A DNA stretch of 64,000 nucleotides from Salvia splendens (GCF_004379255.2 NC_056035.1:39684773-39748772), one strand, 5' to 3'; shown: positions 1-13,434, counted from the stretch's first letter. Notes: generated by a model from the letters alone, not told the origin. Made by a program: numbers and translations.

Positions 1-1410
1 TTGGTAGCAAAAGGGTACACCCAGACCTATGGGATAGACTACGATGAAACATTCTCCCCGGTGGCAAAAATGAGTACAGTACGCACCTTATTGTCTGTGG
101 CAGCTTGCAAAGACTGGCCATTACATCAGTTCGACGTGACTAACGCCTTTCTACATGGCGAATTGAAGAAGAATGAGGAGGTGTATATGGAGGCTCCCCC
201 AGGATTTTCGGGAGATTTCGGGAAAGGGGAAGTATGCAGACTAAGGAAGACACTCTACGGGCTAAAGCAATCACCTAGAGTATGGTTCGGGCGATTCTGC
301 CAGGCCATGACAAAATATGGCTACAAACAGAGCAATGCAGATCACACTCTGTTTCTAAAGAAAAGGGATGGGAAGATAACGTGTCTAATCATTTACGTTG
401 ACGACATGATTATCACAGGTGATGACATCGAAGAGATCGAAGAATTGAAAAAGAACTTGTTCCAGGAATTTGAGATGAAAGACCTTGGTGCAATGAAGTA
501 TTTTCTGGGGATTGAAATCCTGAGATCAAAAAGGGGCATCTTCCTAAGACAGAAAAAGTATGTCTTAGACTTACTGGCAGAAACCGGACTACTCGAGTGT
601 AGACCAGCTGAGACTCCGATTATGATGAATCACGGACTGAAGATCCTTGAGGGGGCTGCAATGACAGATCGAGAAAGATATCAATGCCTTGTAGGGAAAT
701 TGATCTACCTCGCCCATACGAGGCCGGACATTGCATATGCAGTAGGAGTTGTGAGCCAGTTCATGCACAAACCTCAGGAAGAGCACATGGAAGCGGCCCT
801 TAGAATTGTGCGGTACCTAAAGGGGACAACAGGATATGGCGTACTACTCGAAAGGAAGGAGAACCTTGAAATAGAGGGGTACACTGACGCTGATTGGGCC
901 AGCAACCCGAACGATAGAAGATCTACAGCTGGATATTTCACCTTCGTTGGTGGAAACTTGGTCACTTGGAGGAGTAAGAAGCAGAAAGTGGTGGCATTAT
1001 CTAGTGCAGAAGCAGAGTTCCGTGGAGTGAAGAGTGGAATCACCGAGATCTTGTGGCTGCGAAGATTACTCACGGAAATTGGTTTCCCTCCAAAAGAGAA
1101 AATTAGACTTTTCTGTGACAACAAAGCAGCTATTAGTATCTCGGAAAATCCAGTCCAGCATGATAGGACCAAGCATGTGGAAGTTGACCGTCACTTCATC
1201 AAAGAAAATATAGATAGTGGCATCATCGAACTTCCATTCGTTCGGTCTGAAGAACAACTAGCGGATATTCTGACTAAAGCAGTGCATGCTAAGGTCTTCA
1301 AGGAAGTTCTGACCAAGTTAAGTATCGGAGATGCCGTTACTCAACTTGAGGGGGAGTGTCAAGAAAGGAAAAGGGAATATCCTACACACCAAGAAAGGAA
1401 AGAAGCATAA
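1..1410 (+). CDS. Ty1/copia polyprotein, 3' part: reverse transcriptase and RNase H (runs off left edge)
   Basis: Open frame from the window edge to a TAA at 1408-1410; the first codon is an internal leucine, so gag, protease, integrase and the RT N-terminus lie outside. The RT core is visible: LVAKGYTQ at the start, the FDVTNAFLHGEL block near residue 44, LYGLKQSPR near residue 87 and the catalytic YVDDM at residues 132-136 (nt 394-408). RNase H follows, with YTDADWA near 292, SSAEAEF near 336 and the DNKAAI block near 369. This order is typical of Ty1/copia Pol. The frame has no break across 469 codons, so the copy is fairly young. The last about 17 codons run through the polypurine tract into the LTR. 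Role: copying element RNA into DNA in cytoplasmic particles. Confidence 0.95.
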   Translation: MVAKGYTQTYGIDYDETFSPVAKMSTVRTLLSVAACKDWPLHQFDVTNAFLHGELKKNEEVYMEAPPGFSGDFGKGEVCRLRKTLYGLKQSPRVWFGRFCQAMTKYGYKQSNADHTLFLKKRDGKITCLIIYVDDMIITGDDIEEIEELKKNLFQEFEMKDLGAMKYFLGIEILRSKRGIFLRQKKYVLDLLAETGLLECRPAETPIMMNHGLKILEGAAMTDRERYQCLVGKLIYLAHTRPDIAYAVGVVSQFMHKPQEEHMEAALRIVRYLKGTTGYGVLLERKENLEIEGYTDADWASNPNDRRSTAGYFTFVGGNLVTWRSKKQKVVALSSAEAEFRGVKSGITEILWLRRLLTEIGFPPKEKIRLFCDNKAAISISENPVQHDRTKHVEVDRHFIKENIDSGIIELPFVRSEEQLADILTKAVHAKVFKEVLTKLSIGDAVTQLEGECQERKREYPTHQERKEA

Positions 1411-1642
1411 ACCACTCTATTCTAGGAAGAAGAATCAAATCAATAGGGAATTGATACAATTAGAATAAATTGATCTTTTCCATATTTATCTTGTATTTAC
1501 AACTATAAAAGGGAGTGCATTGTACACAGTGAAATATAAGATATACAACAGAAATCCTACGATACTTACAATGTTTTCTACTACCAATCTCATATCTCTT
1601 GATTACCATCTTTAAGAAGATCCCTAATTTCAAGTGTAAACA
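1357..1642 (+). repeat. 3' LTR of the Ty1/copia element
   Basis: A polypurine tract (TTGAGGGGGAG, 1346-1356) is followed directly by TGTC, the usual start of a copia LTR. A TATA-like TATAAAAGGGAG lies near 1505. The LTR probably ends at the ACA at 1640-1642, giving about 286 bp. The 5' LTR and the left target duplication are outside the window, so the right border is inferred from the TG...CA rule only. The bases just after it, TTGGTGGCAGA, look somewhat like a tRNA-Met primer binding site. Confidence 0.7.
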
Positions 1643-2531
1643 TTGGTGGCAGACATAAATAAAGACCACAAGGGGTGGCCTGTCACTTAAGCTTTTACCA
1701 AGCTAATTTTTTCTCTTTAGTAGTATACTTTTTAGAAATAATTATATTTATCCAAATTTTGTGTAGATTATTATGTAAAAGTTCATCTATTTTTTTCGAT
1801 TGTAATTTATAAAACGTAGTCCCTACTAATATGGAGTATTTTTTTTCTGTGACTTTTGTTTTCTAACCAGAGATCGGTTAACTACAAAATTAGAATAAAT
1901 ATTAAAGTCAGATTTACCTAGTAGTATATCACTTAATTTAAATAGTTCAGGTTTTCTATGGTTATAATCGCAAGTCCTTGTCACTACTATTTGAATTTGT
2001 CGTCGAATCATAACTACCATGAATTTGGCAAAGCTCGGCCGTGAACTTATTTCGAATGCAAAATATATATAAAAAAAAACATTTTGATGTACATTATCTC
2101 GTGTGTATGCATACACTAGCTAGCAAGTACCGTCGTAATTTGCAATTCAATGGCCGCCGGCAAGAATTGGTGGTTGTCCTTTTTAGTTTGCAAGATATGG
2201 AAAATTATACATCAGTTACATTTTCCTTTTTAGTTTGTTCCACAAAAAATGTTATATTTATTTTTTTAATAAAAAGTTTCCTCTCCTATTAATATAAATA
2301 TACTATTTTCTATGTTCACTTAACACACAAAACAACATCTCCTAAAATCATGTGTCATTGTCCAAATGTGTCATCCATTATAGGATAGAGAGAGTGCAAT
2401 TATTCTGTTTTTACCCATCCAATAAAAATAGTACTCCATGTATCTATTTTTTAAGTATTACTAACAATACTTTATTTACTTTTTCTTTCTATTTTTCTCA
2501 TATTTTACCAATTACATAGTACTATATAATA

Positions 2532-2786
2532 TTCCATTCATCCTAGAAAAATAGACTAGTTTAACATTTTGGATCGTCCCCCAAAATTAGACTAAGTCTA
2601 TAATTGGAAGTTTTAGTCAATTACACACGACTAATAATGTGGACCTCACAATCTACTAACACTACTTCTAATACTTTAATTTTTGTGTCTCTCTTTCTTA
2701 CTTTTTCCATCTCTATCTTATTTTACGAATTGCACATTAAAACTCGTGTCATTTAAAAGTTTGTCTATTCTTTTAGGACGAGGGAG
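2532..2786. mobile_element. Stowaway-like MITE
   Basis: The terminal inverted repeat starts TTCCATTCATCCTAGAAAAA and ends with the complement-like TTTTAGGACGAGGGAG; TA dinucleotides flank both ends. About 255 bp, AT-rich, no coding content. Confidence 0.6.
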
Positions 2787-2875
2787 TATCAAAATCCATG
2801 TCATTCTAAAAATGCCTATTTTTATAAGATAATGAAGTACTCCATCTAGGGTGAGTGAGCATCAAAAAATCCATA

Positions 2876-3083
2876 CTCTCTCTGTCCTATCAAGGATAAA
2901 CCACTTTCATTTTTAGTTTGTTCCACCTAAGATAGCTTATTACTAAAAATGAAAATCCATGTATCTCCATTTTATTCTCTTTTTATTAATTTATTCTCTT
3001 CATTTAACATACTGTATAAAATAAAACTACGTACAATCTCGTTCTGCCTAAAGAAAGGATCATCTTTTTTGAGACGGAGGGAG
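2876..3083. mobile_element. Stowaway-like MITE, degenerate
   Basis: Left end CTCTCTCTGTCCTAT and right end GACGGAGGGAG form the CTCCCTCCGTCC-type inverted repeat common in eudicot Stowaway elements. The left end follows TA; the right target TA has decayed to TG. Confidence 0.5.
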
Positions 3084-6000
3084 TGCCATTTTATTATGCT
3101 TGAGGTGATTCCATTGAAATTAATTTGGCTAATAATGAGCAGTGAAAAGAAAAAGAGGAAAAAAAGAATTTATGGTGGTGTGACATTGAGTGAGGTAAAA
3201 AGGAGGTGTATTTTTGTGTGGGGAAGAAAAGATGCTCCCCATTTCACTTGATAGTTGCAGTGATGTGTTTTGGTTCAAGTGTGTTTTTTGGCAGAGACTT
3301 TTGCAGGCTTTTCTACCACATCCTTTTATCTGTAGCTCTGAACTTCCAATTTCAGAACCCCACTAACTTCACTGTTTCCACCACTTTTTTCTTTGCTTGA
3401 CTGTCACCTCTCACTCCCACCACCTTTACCTCCTTTAATTTTGGGGAAATATTTTTCAATTTTTCTTCATTCTTTTAGTATTTTAATATTTTCTTCGTCC
3501 AATTAAACATACAACATTTGAGAATCGACGATACGAGATTTTATATAGTGTTGTTTTCTATATTAATGACAAGAGAGATGAAAAAGTAGAGATAAATTTA
3601 TTTCAATTTAACAAAACGTTTCATTTTTAATAGGACAATCCAAAAAAGAAAAAATGTTTCATATTTAAAGGGACATTGGGAGTATACTAGTTGGCCTACT
3701 ACATGTTTCAAACTTAGGATGATTGCAGAGAGCTATTTACAGTTTTAATTTTTACTTAAAATGTGATGAAACAATTGAAATTATCCACGAATCTTTGGAA
3801 GAAAAGAAGAAAAAGAATATGTTCATAATTTTATCTAAATTTAGTTTGCGTTCAATTTGATTCTGGCATTTTATTAATTTTTTGCAATCACCCCAGAGAA
3901 AAATTGAATATTATTTCTTATTTTTTCCATTTACTCCAACAACTTATTAATCAATTACCATTTTTTTAAGAATTCCATTTCATGCAGTAGTTCCACATTG
4001 TTGTAACTTTACCTAGTCTTATTAATTATTTCATGGCCTACATGGGATGTGCAATGCGCTCCTCTTAAACTTTTTACAAAATGACATTAAATTTAATCGG
4101 CCCATATTTCATCAATGTAAAAAACTTTCCTAATTAGTCCTACACTTTTCCAGAACCAAAGATGCCAATCCTTTATATTTAAGCATCAAGTAGCAGAGGC
4201 ATCCAAAAAACAAAAGGCAAAAGAAAAAAAAATATAGTAGTACAAAGCTCACTTCATCGTATTAACTATGACAAAAGAACAAAAAAAATCGCTCACTTCA
4301 TCTATCGCATTTTGTCATTTTGGATGTTGATTCGAACCAAGGCGTAATGTCAAGTCTCGCACGTTTTCTCATTACAAAACAATGGCTAAGAGCATTTTTT
4401 TCTATTCAGAAACGCTAATTTGTGCTTTATATTATTATACAATATATACTTCAAAAAGCGTCATCATTCTTGTTGTTATTATAAGATGCGTTTGTTATAA
4501 TCTGATTAATGAAATAGAGTCGAACACTCATATTCTCGAATTTTCTAATTTGTCGGTTCTTTCTCGATTGCAAAAATCCACCGCCACTATGCTACATGTC
4601 GTGCATCTACTATTCAATATATGTCGTCTGTCTTGTATCAAAAGCCCATAAAATTAAGACCCATGATCGTATAGGTAAAATTCACATTTCACTATTTCAT
4701 TCTATTTAAAATACAATCAATTGATTTATTAAAATCCGTGCAAAAAATACTTGAGTTAAAATAAGGTGGACGGTAACGAAAAATAAGCACCCAAGTTGTA
4801 AATGCAAAATGTGTTAATTCATAGATATATGGATCAGTCTCCATTTTTCACTGTCCCAATTCAAAATTAAAATTATATAAGTAAACAAAAATATAATGTA
4901 TTAAATTTGGCACAAAACTAGCTATGATAATTTAATTTGTCTCTGGAAAATAATCACATGAGAAATCAAACGCTTTTATTTCTGATCTGCAAAGAATCAG
5001 AAAACAGTTCAATATAAGATGTCAGCCCCATGCATTGAACTAAATGCAATATTTTATTGTCAGTATATAAGTTGAATTAATATGTTTAGTATCATTAATT
5101 ATTGACCATTTATCTGTTTGGGTTGACGCACCGTACTGAATTTGCTCGGCTATATGAGTGAGTGCAATTCATAATCATCACTCCCTCCTACTGATATTAT
5201 TAGAGTAATTTATTTTTGGTATGAAATTTATGAAAATTGTGTTTAGTTAATTAAAAGTAGATAAAATAGCATATAAGAGAAGATAAAATAAGTGAGATTA
5301 GATGTTTTTTTGGTAAATAAGTGAGATTAGATGTTTTTTTGGTAATACTCAAGTCATTTGTGTAAATCGAAATAGAATACGTCTCTAGTAACTTGTAACT
5401 TGGAACAAATTACAGTTCAATTATCGACTAAAGAGGTTTGGGCTGGGCCGACTCCAGTTGATTTTTGAAAAAAAATCTTTACATATTTAATATCCTTTCA
5501 CGTGCTCCTAAGTACGGTGATTATTCAATTTTATATCAGCTTTTTGCTTACGAAAAATTTGAATTTTGAGATAATATAAACATAAATCGATTCAGAATGT
5601 GAGAAAGTCTGAAAAGGAAAAAAACCCAAAAATACAAAATACTAGAAGAAGTTATTATTATTATTATTATATTAGGTTGGAATATTTGAACAAATATCAG
5701 TTTTAATAACATATTTTATTTAAATATACATTTAAATAATTTTTATATATTGTATATAATTTGATTTTTAAGATTTAAAAAACAATATAGTTGAACCAAA
5801 ATCTGAATCTTTATGAAAAATAATTCTCATCACGTTCGAATCTGAATCGAATTTAATATTTCAATAAGACTAGTTACACTACAAATATTTTGCTCACACT
5901 AACTGTAAAAAGTATGTGCTATGCAAAGTCAGAGTATTTTTTCCTGAATATGTAATTATATTATTTGAAAAAAAAATGTAAATCGATATAGAAGATATAA

Positions 6001-7010
6001 AAGCTCTTTCTTTCCTTTGACATAAGAAAAATTAAAATATGAATGGTTTAGAATTTTGATTTTCAAATAGATTATATCAATGAATTGTGTTGGAGCCCAT
6101 ACCCAATGGCAGATCCCATATATCCAAATCAATTATCATATTGATGAATTTACGAAGCTGGGCTATTCCATAAAAGTCTCATGTTTTTTATCTGAACCAT
6201 TAAAAAATTCCTTCCATATTTATTCCTTTTATTTACAAAAATATGCAAACAATTGGAAATCTAAACCGAGTATGAAATGTATTCACAAACATTAATCTTT
6301 TTTTATATTTAGCCCTAATTAGTACTCCTATAGTATATTGTTTACTTTATAAATTACAGTTTCCGTTAGCTAATAACACAGAGCCTCCGCCGCCCACAAA
6401 CTCGTCGCGCCGCCACCAGTCCGCTCACTCCGCCGGCCGCCGTTCAGTGACAAAGCGTAGAAGTAAGTTTAGTATGTGTTTGGCGTGATTGAAGTTGGAA
6501 TTTCGGATCAATTATGATACGCATTGGCTGTTTAAGCTTCTGTATTCCTCTTGATTTGTATTTCTATGAATACTCATTGCTGCAAACTTGTTTTTTCTTC
6601 TGGATTTGTATTTCAATTGATACTTGTTCGTCTGCCAATCTCTATCAGCCGCCGCCGAGATTAGGCTTTCTCTGTTTCCTATCAATTGAGTTATTTTAGT
6701 TGATTATTGTAGACAATTAAATTCAATCTTCTCCGTGATCACCTTGATTAACTTACTTCAATTTGTGTATAACATCAGCTGCAATTTTACATGTTAATGT
6801 TGAAGCAGCTCTGTTTCCATCTGCAATTGAATACACTGCGAAAACACTGTCTTTCTCTTACTGATTGCGTGTTGGGATATAGGAACTCTTTCTTAGGGCA
6901 TTCCTGTTTGGTTTAATCATGAACGCAATATGAATGTATGTGTGTTTGGTCTTGTTTTGATATGTATATTTTATTAAATCAATCTTGTTCAGATCAAAAG
7001 TGTAAGCATC

Positions 7011-8772
7011 ATGGATCTTGATCCGTTGGCTGGTCCTGCCAAGGTGCCAAGGAAGGTAAGGGCATTGGTGTAGTCCCTATCATCTATGTTTGTTGAAATT
7101 AGTGATCATCGTGTTAAATAGACCTCGATTTGATTGCCCTTTCTTAGGTGAAATATAAGCCAAAAGCTCCTGTCAAGAGAGTAAAGAAAGAAGTCCTTCC
7201 TAAAGTGTAATCATCTTAATCCTCGAGTGTTTTGATTCGTATGGCTCAGTTTTAATTAAACCTCTTTGATGATTTCTGATATTTGGGTTCAGTGAGAAAG
7301 AAGAAGACGACATTGATGAGGCCAAGGCAGAGTATCTTCTGCGCCGCCTTCATGTATTCCCGACTTTCACTATTTTTATGGCAAAGTCTGTTGATGTTGT
7401 GCATACCTTGTTAACTTATGCAGAAATGATTTATTTTTATTGTAGGAAACATCTTCAGGTAGGCCGAAGCCTGAAAAGAAAGGTAATCATATCTTTTAGC
7501 TTATTTATAATTTCTTTATAGTGTCTGTATTGGAAATTTTATTGTTATGCTTCCGAAGTTGTTTCTAGTAAATTAGAAAGCAAGCAACTTATTTTGGATC
7601 GTTGTTCGTCACGAGCACTTTATGCTGATCATTGCTTTATCCTGATTGTCTTCTTGATTCCAGCTCAACTTGCCCAAGTTGCATTCGGTGTTGGAGAAGC
7701 ATCTACCTTCAAGTCATATCATCCTTCCAATGGCACATCCTCTGATGGCAAGTCCTTAGAATGTGTAGTTTTTTCACTATGATAAAAGCGGACTGATGTC
7801 GTTTAACAATATTGTTTCACATGCAGGGATTCCCAAAGTGGGGAAAGAATATAAAGAACCGTGGGTAAGCAATTTGTGAACAAACCTCTTGTTTGGTGGT
7901 TAATAATGTCCTCTACATATGTTCTTAAGCTTCTTTTTCCTTACCGCAGAATTACTACTCGAACTATCCAGTAACACTTCCCGTTAGAAGGCCTTATGCA
8001 GGAAATCCAGGTATGAAGGAGGCAGCTGATTCTCTCGTATACCTTCATTATGTATACATTGTTGAATTACACCTTTCTACTGTGTACTACATCTATGAAT
8101 TTTTTTTTCTGAGCTTGTAGAAATTCTTGATAAAGAAGAATTTGATGGAGATGAAGGGACAGCAGTACCGGAAGAAAATGCAACAAATGCAGCTAAAGAA
8201 CTCGGCCTTTTGGTTGATATTTTGTTGCGTGATGAATCTTAAATATACATACCTCATACTTGATATTGGGTTGTGATCTTTCATGATATCGTTGACAGGA
8301 TAAAAGTCTGGAGAATAATATGTTCTTTCTTCAGCTACCAAAGATGCTGCCCGGGATAGCACAGTCAGCTGATTCGGAAGTCCCGGAACACCAAAACAAT
8401 GGAAGCCCCTCAAGGGGTGAAGTCATATCTCAAAACCTTACCACTTTGGATTCACTGCCACAAGGATTGATTGGGAAAATGTTGGTATATAAGAGTGGTG
8501 CTGTGAAGATGAGGATTGGAAATGCAATATACAATGTAAGTGTTACACAATACGGCCCTGTTTTTGTTGGTTTCATTATAGAACTAGGCGTCGATACAGC
8601 TGACCGGGAGATGCGTATGTAGGTAACTGCAGGGATGAAGTGCATGTTCTCGCAAGATATTGTCGCCATCAATGCAGAGAAGAAACTCTGCTGCAACTTG
8701 GGAGAGTTGAACAAGCGCGCAGTCGCAACCCTGGACGTTGACAGCATGCTGCAAGGTATGACTGATTTATGA
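7011..8772 (+). CDS. RPC4: DNA-directed RNA polymerase III subunit RPC4-like protein
   Basis: Coding exons read from splice sites: 7011-7055, 7148-7206, 7293-7353, 7446-7482, 7664-7747, 7827-7864, 7950-8010, 8121-8212, 8299-8535, 8623-8772. They join in frame to about 287 residues. The N-terminus is MDLDPLAGPAKVPRK, then a basic K/R-rich stretch and an acidic segment, a variable middle, and a C-terminal RPC4 domain with FFLQLPKMLPG, GLIGKMLVYKSG and FSQDIVAIN. RPC4 (yeast Rpc53, human POLR3D) pairs with RPC5 in a TFIIF-like module of nuclear Pol III and acts in termination and reinitiation. A GC-rich 5' UTR exon (about 6375-6462) is joined by an intron 6463-6992. The fifth coding intron uses a GC donor (GCAAGT). 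The stop is only about 100 bp from a solo LTR. A further exon after a donor at 8755 (GGTATGA) is possible but I see no acceptor exon. Confidence 0.88.
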
Positions 8773-8875
8773 TGATTCTTTTGGTCATCAACTTACGAAA
8801 ATTTTGCTTGCAAGTTCCGGAATCAATAATCATTGAGCACTATATTTAAATGAGAGCATAAAGTAAATCACTTGA

Positions 8876-11873
8876 TGTAACGACCCGCTAAGCCGATATT
8901 ATTATAAACTATATTATTGGCTTGATTATCTATATAAGTAACTTTTATGCGATTAAATCCGAGCTACGTTAGATTGTCTTTGTTTGTTTGACGATAGGGA
9001 AGTGAATAAATAAATAAAACTCCAAAATTTAAAATTTTAATGTCTGATACATCCAACAAAAGTCCAACGAAAATTTAATTTAATACATCCTTCGTTCTAA
9101 AGAAAATCGGGTACTTCAGCGCGGGCAGCCACGAACTTGAACCGATCATACCTACACTAAATTTAATGATTAAGTAAGCAAATACTCAAATAATTAATAA
9201 AAAAATAAAACTAAAAATAAAAATTATTATTTAATATATGCTTATCCAAGAAGGAATCCTTGTCATGGCAGCATTTAATGCTGCCTTAATGAGTTGTAGA
9301 AATAAAGAGGGCTGCATTAATGAAGTGTGGAAAAATATCTCCCAACAAATCATCCACCACATTCTCTGACAGAAGATGTTGTATATATATACACATATGC
9401 AAATCATCCCCCACATCCTACCAACAACGTGTAATTCCACCACATCCTACCAACAAAATCGGAGCAAGGGGAGGAAGAGGAGCGAGGGCGGCAAGAGATC
9501 AATCCATAACCGAGAAAGACCACCGAACAAGGTAACCCTCTCAACACCCCATTACTCCTTGCATCACAGTAGAACAATCACAGTAGAACAATCGAGAACA
9601 AGAACTTAGTTTTGCCAATAGGATCCTCATATCCAATATAGAACAATAATAAACCATCAAGTCGTCCCACAATAAGCTAATCAAGGAAAAGACAAGAATC
9701 GGTTTCACATATGCCACTACAGTAAATAATCTCTCCAGTGAGCTAATGCTCTCATAAATCACAACACATAGCCAAGGATCAATACCACAGTGATCAACCT
9801 CAAACTCCAAGAATCTCAATACCACAAAGCTACTGCCCAACTTCCCCTCAAAGCACACAAATCATGGTAGCAAGGATTGAACATGACAAAGTAATAGCAA
9901 ACTGCTGCCTTAGCTCATAATAGAGTGAGTAAACGGGGAAAAGGGGGAAGGGGACTTAGCTTAAAGAGAGGCCGATGGCAGCAGCAGCCTAACCCGGCGG
10001 CGGCAGATCCGGGAGAGAAAGAGGGGTGCCGAGGGAGAGAAAGAAGGAGGGGGAGAGGAAGGAGGCGGCGGAGGCGAATCCGCGGCGGCGACGGAAGCGA
10101 ACCCGGCGGCGACAGCAGCAGCTCTTCCGGCGACTGACGGCGGCGGTGGCTGGACGCTGAGGACGATTGGCAGCGGTGGCTGGCGGAATCGGAACAGGCG
10201 ACGCCGGATTGAAATTTGCTTCAATTTTGTCGAGAGAGAGAGAGACGAGGGATGAAGGATTTCTCAATTTGGGGGAAGTTGGGAGGAAGGAGAAAAGAGA
10301 TAAGTAGTAGGAGAAGATACCGATAGGGGAGAAAGGAGTATTGTTTGGTGGGCCATTTTTCTTGGGCTTTCCTATTTTTTTTAGAGGAAATTGATTTGGG
10401 CCTCATTAAATTAAAGTGGATGATTTATTTAGTTGGACTCCATTTATTTTATTTTTGGGCTTTAAACTTTTAATTGGAGATATAAAGTGGAGAAATAATT
10501 AAGCTTTGGGGCTTCTAATTAAGTTTTGGGTCGATAATTACTTGTGATGAATTATTTAAATAATCCCGGAATATTTCAAAGGATGAATAATTTTATCCTA
10601 AGTCCGAAATAAATATATTTTTTCGAGGGGAAATGGTTGCGATAATTTAATTGTGCACTTTTATAATTTTTGGGATTTTAATTCGACATCGTGGAGGGAA
10701 ATACGAGGAGCCAACGGAGGAATTCTGGGCGTAAGCGGCCGACCGGAGTCTCAAGCGACGTCTTGGGCGGTCGCCGAATAATCGAAAATATGTGAAAATC
10801 GAGAAACGAGATAAAAGACTTTAATGAGGGTGCATGCATTCTAATTTAAGTAGTTTTGTCCTTGAGTCTAATTAGTGTATTATTATATTGTGTTTTTTTT
10901 TAAAAAGGGTGTTTTCGCAAGTAAAGTCGGAACGAAAGATTCAAGTTAAGGAATCTAAACGATCAAGGTGAACTTTCTTATCCTACATACTAATGTGGAT
11001 AAAAATGCAAATTATTTTGAGGTGATATGTTATGAAAACTCGAACCTATGTTCGTTGCTGTTTCAAGTGATGTTGTCATGCCATAAATATTTTGTGTATG
11101 ATGCCTATCTGTTGGCTACGGCCAAGTGAATTATGAATGATGATATAAGTCGAATTCGGGTCCCAGTGAGGGTGGTGTCCCCGCTCGGACTAGTGTACAC
11201 AAGCTCCCTCTGTCATGTTGGGCAGAGCAGGTGACCGAGGAAGGTGGCCACCTTCCCGGCACAAGGATACCTCTGACATATTGGGCAGAGAAGGTGACCG
11301 TGGAAGGTGGCCACCTTCCCGGCACATGTATGTAAGGTGACCGTGTGAGAACACCATCTCAACGGCACAATGTGATCAGATATGGCTAAGTACAGGAAAA
11401 AGGGACTGCAGTCCAATGTGAATATTTTTAGTAAGCTCGGGCCTTTTCAACAACACCCCGAGTGTTACTGTGATAATGGCTTGACAATATTTTCAAATGT
11501 ATATGTGTAATTTTCGGCAATGTGTTCACTGAGTACTTTTTGTACTCAGCCATGCATATATTTCTAAATGTGCAGGTTGAGCAGCGAAGTGGTGGGGGAA
11601 GTGCTATTGAGACAAGACACTTAATTCAGTCAGATTTTGACTCTCGGAGGTTCATGTCTTCATACATGGAGCCGCGTTCATTTGCTTCCGTTGTGCGTCT
11701 CAAAAGACTCAGGTCTATTTTATTCAAAACTCTGATTTATTTCGAGCTATTCCCATTTGTTTCGGGCTGTGGTTGAGTTGTGTTGATTTTCCCCTTTCTT
11801 CCCCGCTTCTTTAATCCTCCCCTAGTCGCGATGAACCGTGTTTTCTATCCTTAGAAAATGCGGTCGTGACACT
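8876..11873. mobile_element. Solo LTR, about 3.0 kb, probably Ty3/gypsy
   Basis: Begins TGTAACGACCC and ends GGTCGTGACA, near-inverted TG...CA termini. Flanked by a perfect 5 bp target duplication, CTTGA at 8871-8875 and 11874-11878, so both borders are firm. There is no second LTR or polyprotein, so this is a solo LTR left by recombination. Internal features fit large Ty3/gypsy LTRs: a GC-rich CGG-repeat block around 9925-10240, a tandem 63 bp repeat (11207-11332, containing AAGGTGGCCACCTTCCCGGC) and a CACTGAGTACTTTTTGTACTCA inverted motif near 11526-11547. The clade (Tekay-like) is a guess from its length and end sequence. Confidence 0.85.
11207..11332. repeat. 63 bp tandem repeat, two copies, inside the solo LTR
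   Basis: Two adjacent units starting CCTCTGTCATGTTGGGCAGA (11207) and CCTCTGACATATTGGGCAGA (11270), each ending in a GGTGGCCACCTTCCCGGC block. Confidence 0.85.
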
Positions 11874-11878
11874 TGAAC

Positions 11879-13394
11879 AACATTTTGTTTTGAAATATTA
11901 CCTTTACTTTGTACTGTTACACAATGACATTCTCATTGTGTTTAAGATATTGGGATATTGTTTTGATTGATAGTTATTCATTTTATCATATGCCAATTCT
12001 ATTTTCAATATTCTCATTGAAAATATTGAAAAGTAAATAAATTTTAATTATTTGGCCTTTATTATAAATTGATATGTCAATCATCGTCAATGAGATTCTC
12101 AATTTTCTAACTTTTTTTTTTCTTAATTGTTACAAGTTTCTATTTCTTAAAATAGCGATGGAGAAATTGTGATGTTTTCTTTCGAAATCGAAGTGATAAA
12201 ATCTCCTAAAATAGAGGGGAGTAATTGAATTTGGTGTTCGTATCGAAATTCTACTTTTTGTTAGCATGATGGGTGAAAAAGTGGAAAATAATTTAATTGT
12301 TTAGGATTTATGTTAGTAACTTATTATTGGTACTTGAGAAAAAATAGCCTCATGCCAAATTTGGCGTATCGAATCAGCACACGCTTTTAAATTTTACATG
12401 ACCTGTAATTTTTTTGTTATTAAATGATTTAAACCATATTATTTTTATAATATATCATTATTATGTTATTAATAAAATTTTAAATTATTCAAATGTAATT
12501 ATTTAGATCATCACAATGAAAAAAAATTATATTTGTATTAGTAATACTTTTTATAAATTAAAAATCCATTAAAAAATTTTAAATAATAAATATCTTTAAT
12601 TTTAATAGCAATCATATTTATTACTACTACCATGCAATATTATTTATTACTGTTATATTATGTCATCAATTAATATATTATTAAGAAAATAATTATCAAT
12701 ATTAGGAATTATAATGACATGATAACTATTACGGTTATGTTCTTAATTAATAATTAATTAGACAAATTATAATATAATTTTGAAATTATTGACTGCTCAA
12801 TATTTATAATAATTATTTTTCATACTTTATTTTTTTTTACTTAACTGAGTTAACACAATATTCTTAAATCACGTACTCAAAATAGGTGCCTCTACTATAG
12901 CGGAGTGAGTACTTAATTATAATAATAATACTAAATGATTGCAATTATAATTATAATGCTATTATTAGTGTTATTGATCTATAACTTCTTAAGATAATTA
13001 AAATATATTATTTAATTTATGAATTATAATAATAAAATATCAATTATAACAATGATTATCATAATTTTTATTATTTTGTTTAAATAAACAAATTATATTA
13101 TTTATAATAATTATATTAGTAATCATATTACTATCACATTATTGATTATTATTATTACTCAATAAATTATTATGAAAATAATGAAATTATCACTATTATG
13201 TTCTGAATAAATAACTTATCACACAAATCTTAATGATAAATTTAAAATTATTAGTTATATTCTAATAATAGTAATAATAATTCTATTAATTAAAATTTGA
13301 TTGTAAAATCTTACTTTAATTATCAGTGCGTTCATTTCTGAAATATTAAAAATATTGAAAGTAAATAAAAATTAATTATTTCACAGACTTAGGA

Positions 13395-13434
<40 letters not shown>

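Larger units (their letters stand above)
1643..6374. other. AT-rich intergenic region with MITE remnants
   Basis: No convincing gene. The short open frames here have no recognisable domains and no splice logic. The region holds two Stowaway-like MITEs (listed separately), a weaker one near 3490-3684, a (TTA) microsatellite near 5653-5670 and a 30 bp tandem duplication at about 5286-5345 (unit AAGTGAGATTAGATG plus TTTTTTTGGTAAAT). Confidence 0.6.

Noticed and set aside
1643..1660. Primer binding site after the copia LTR, hinting at a second element
   Set aside because: TTGGTGGCAGA is only partly like the tRNA-Met site and no gag follows.
9925..10267. Overlapping open frames on both strands with R-, G- and P-rich products
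   Set aside because: They lie in a CGG-repeat block inside the solo LTR; composition alone opens the frames.
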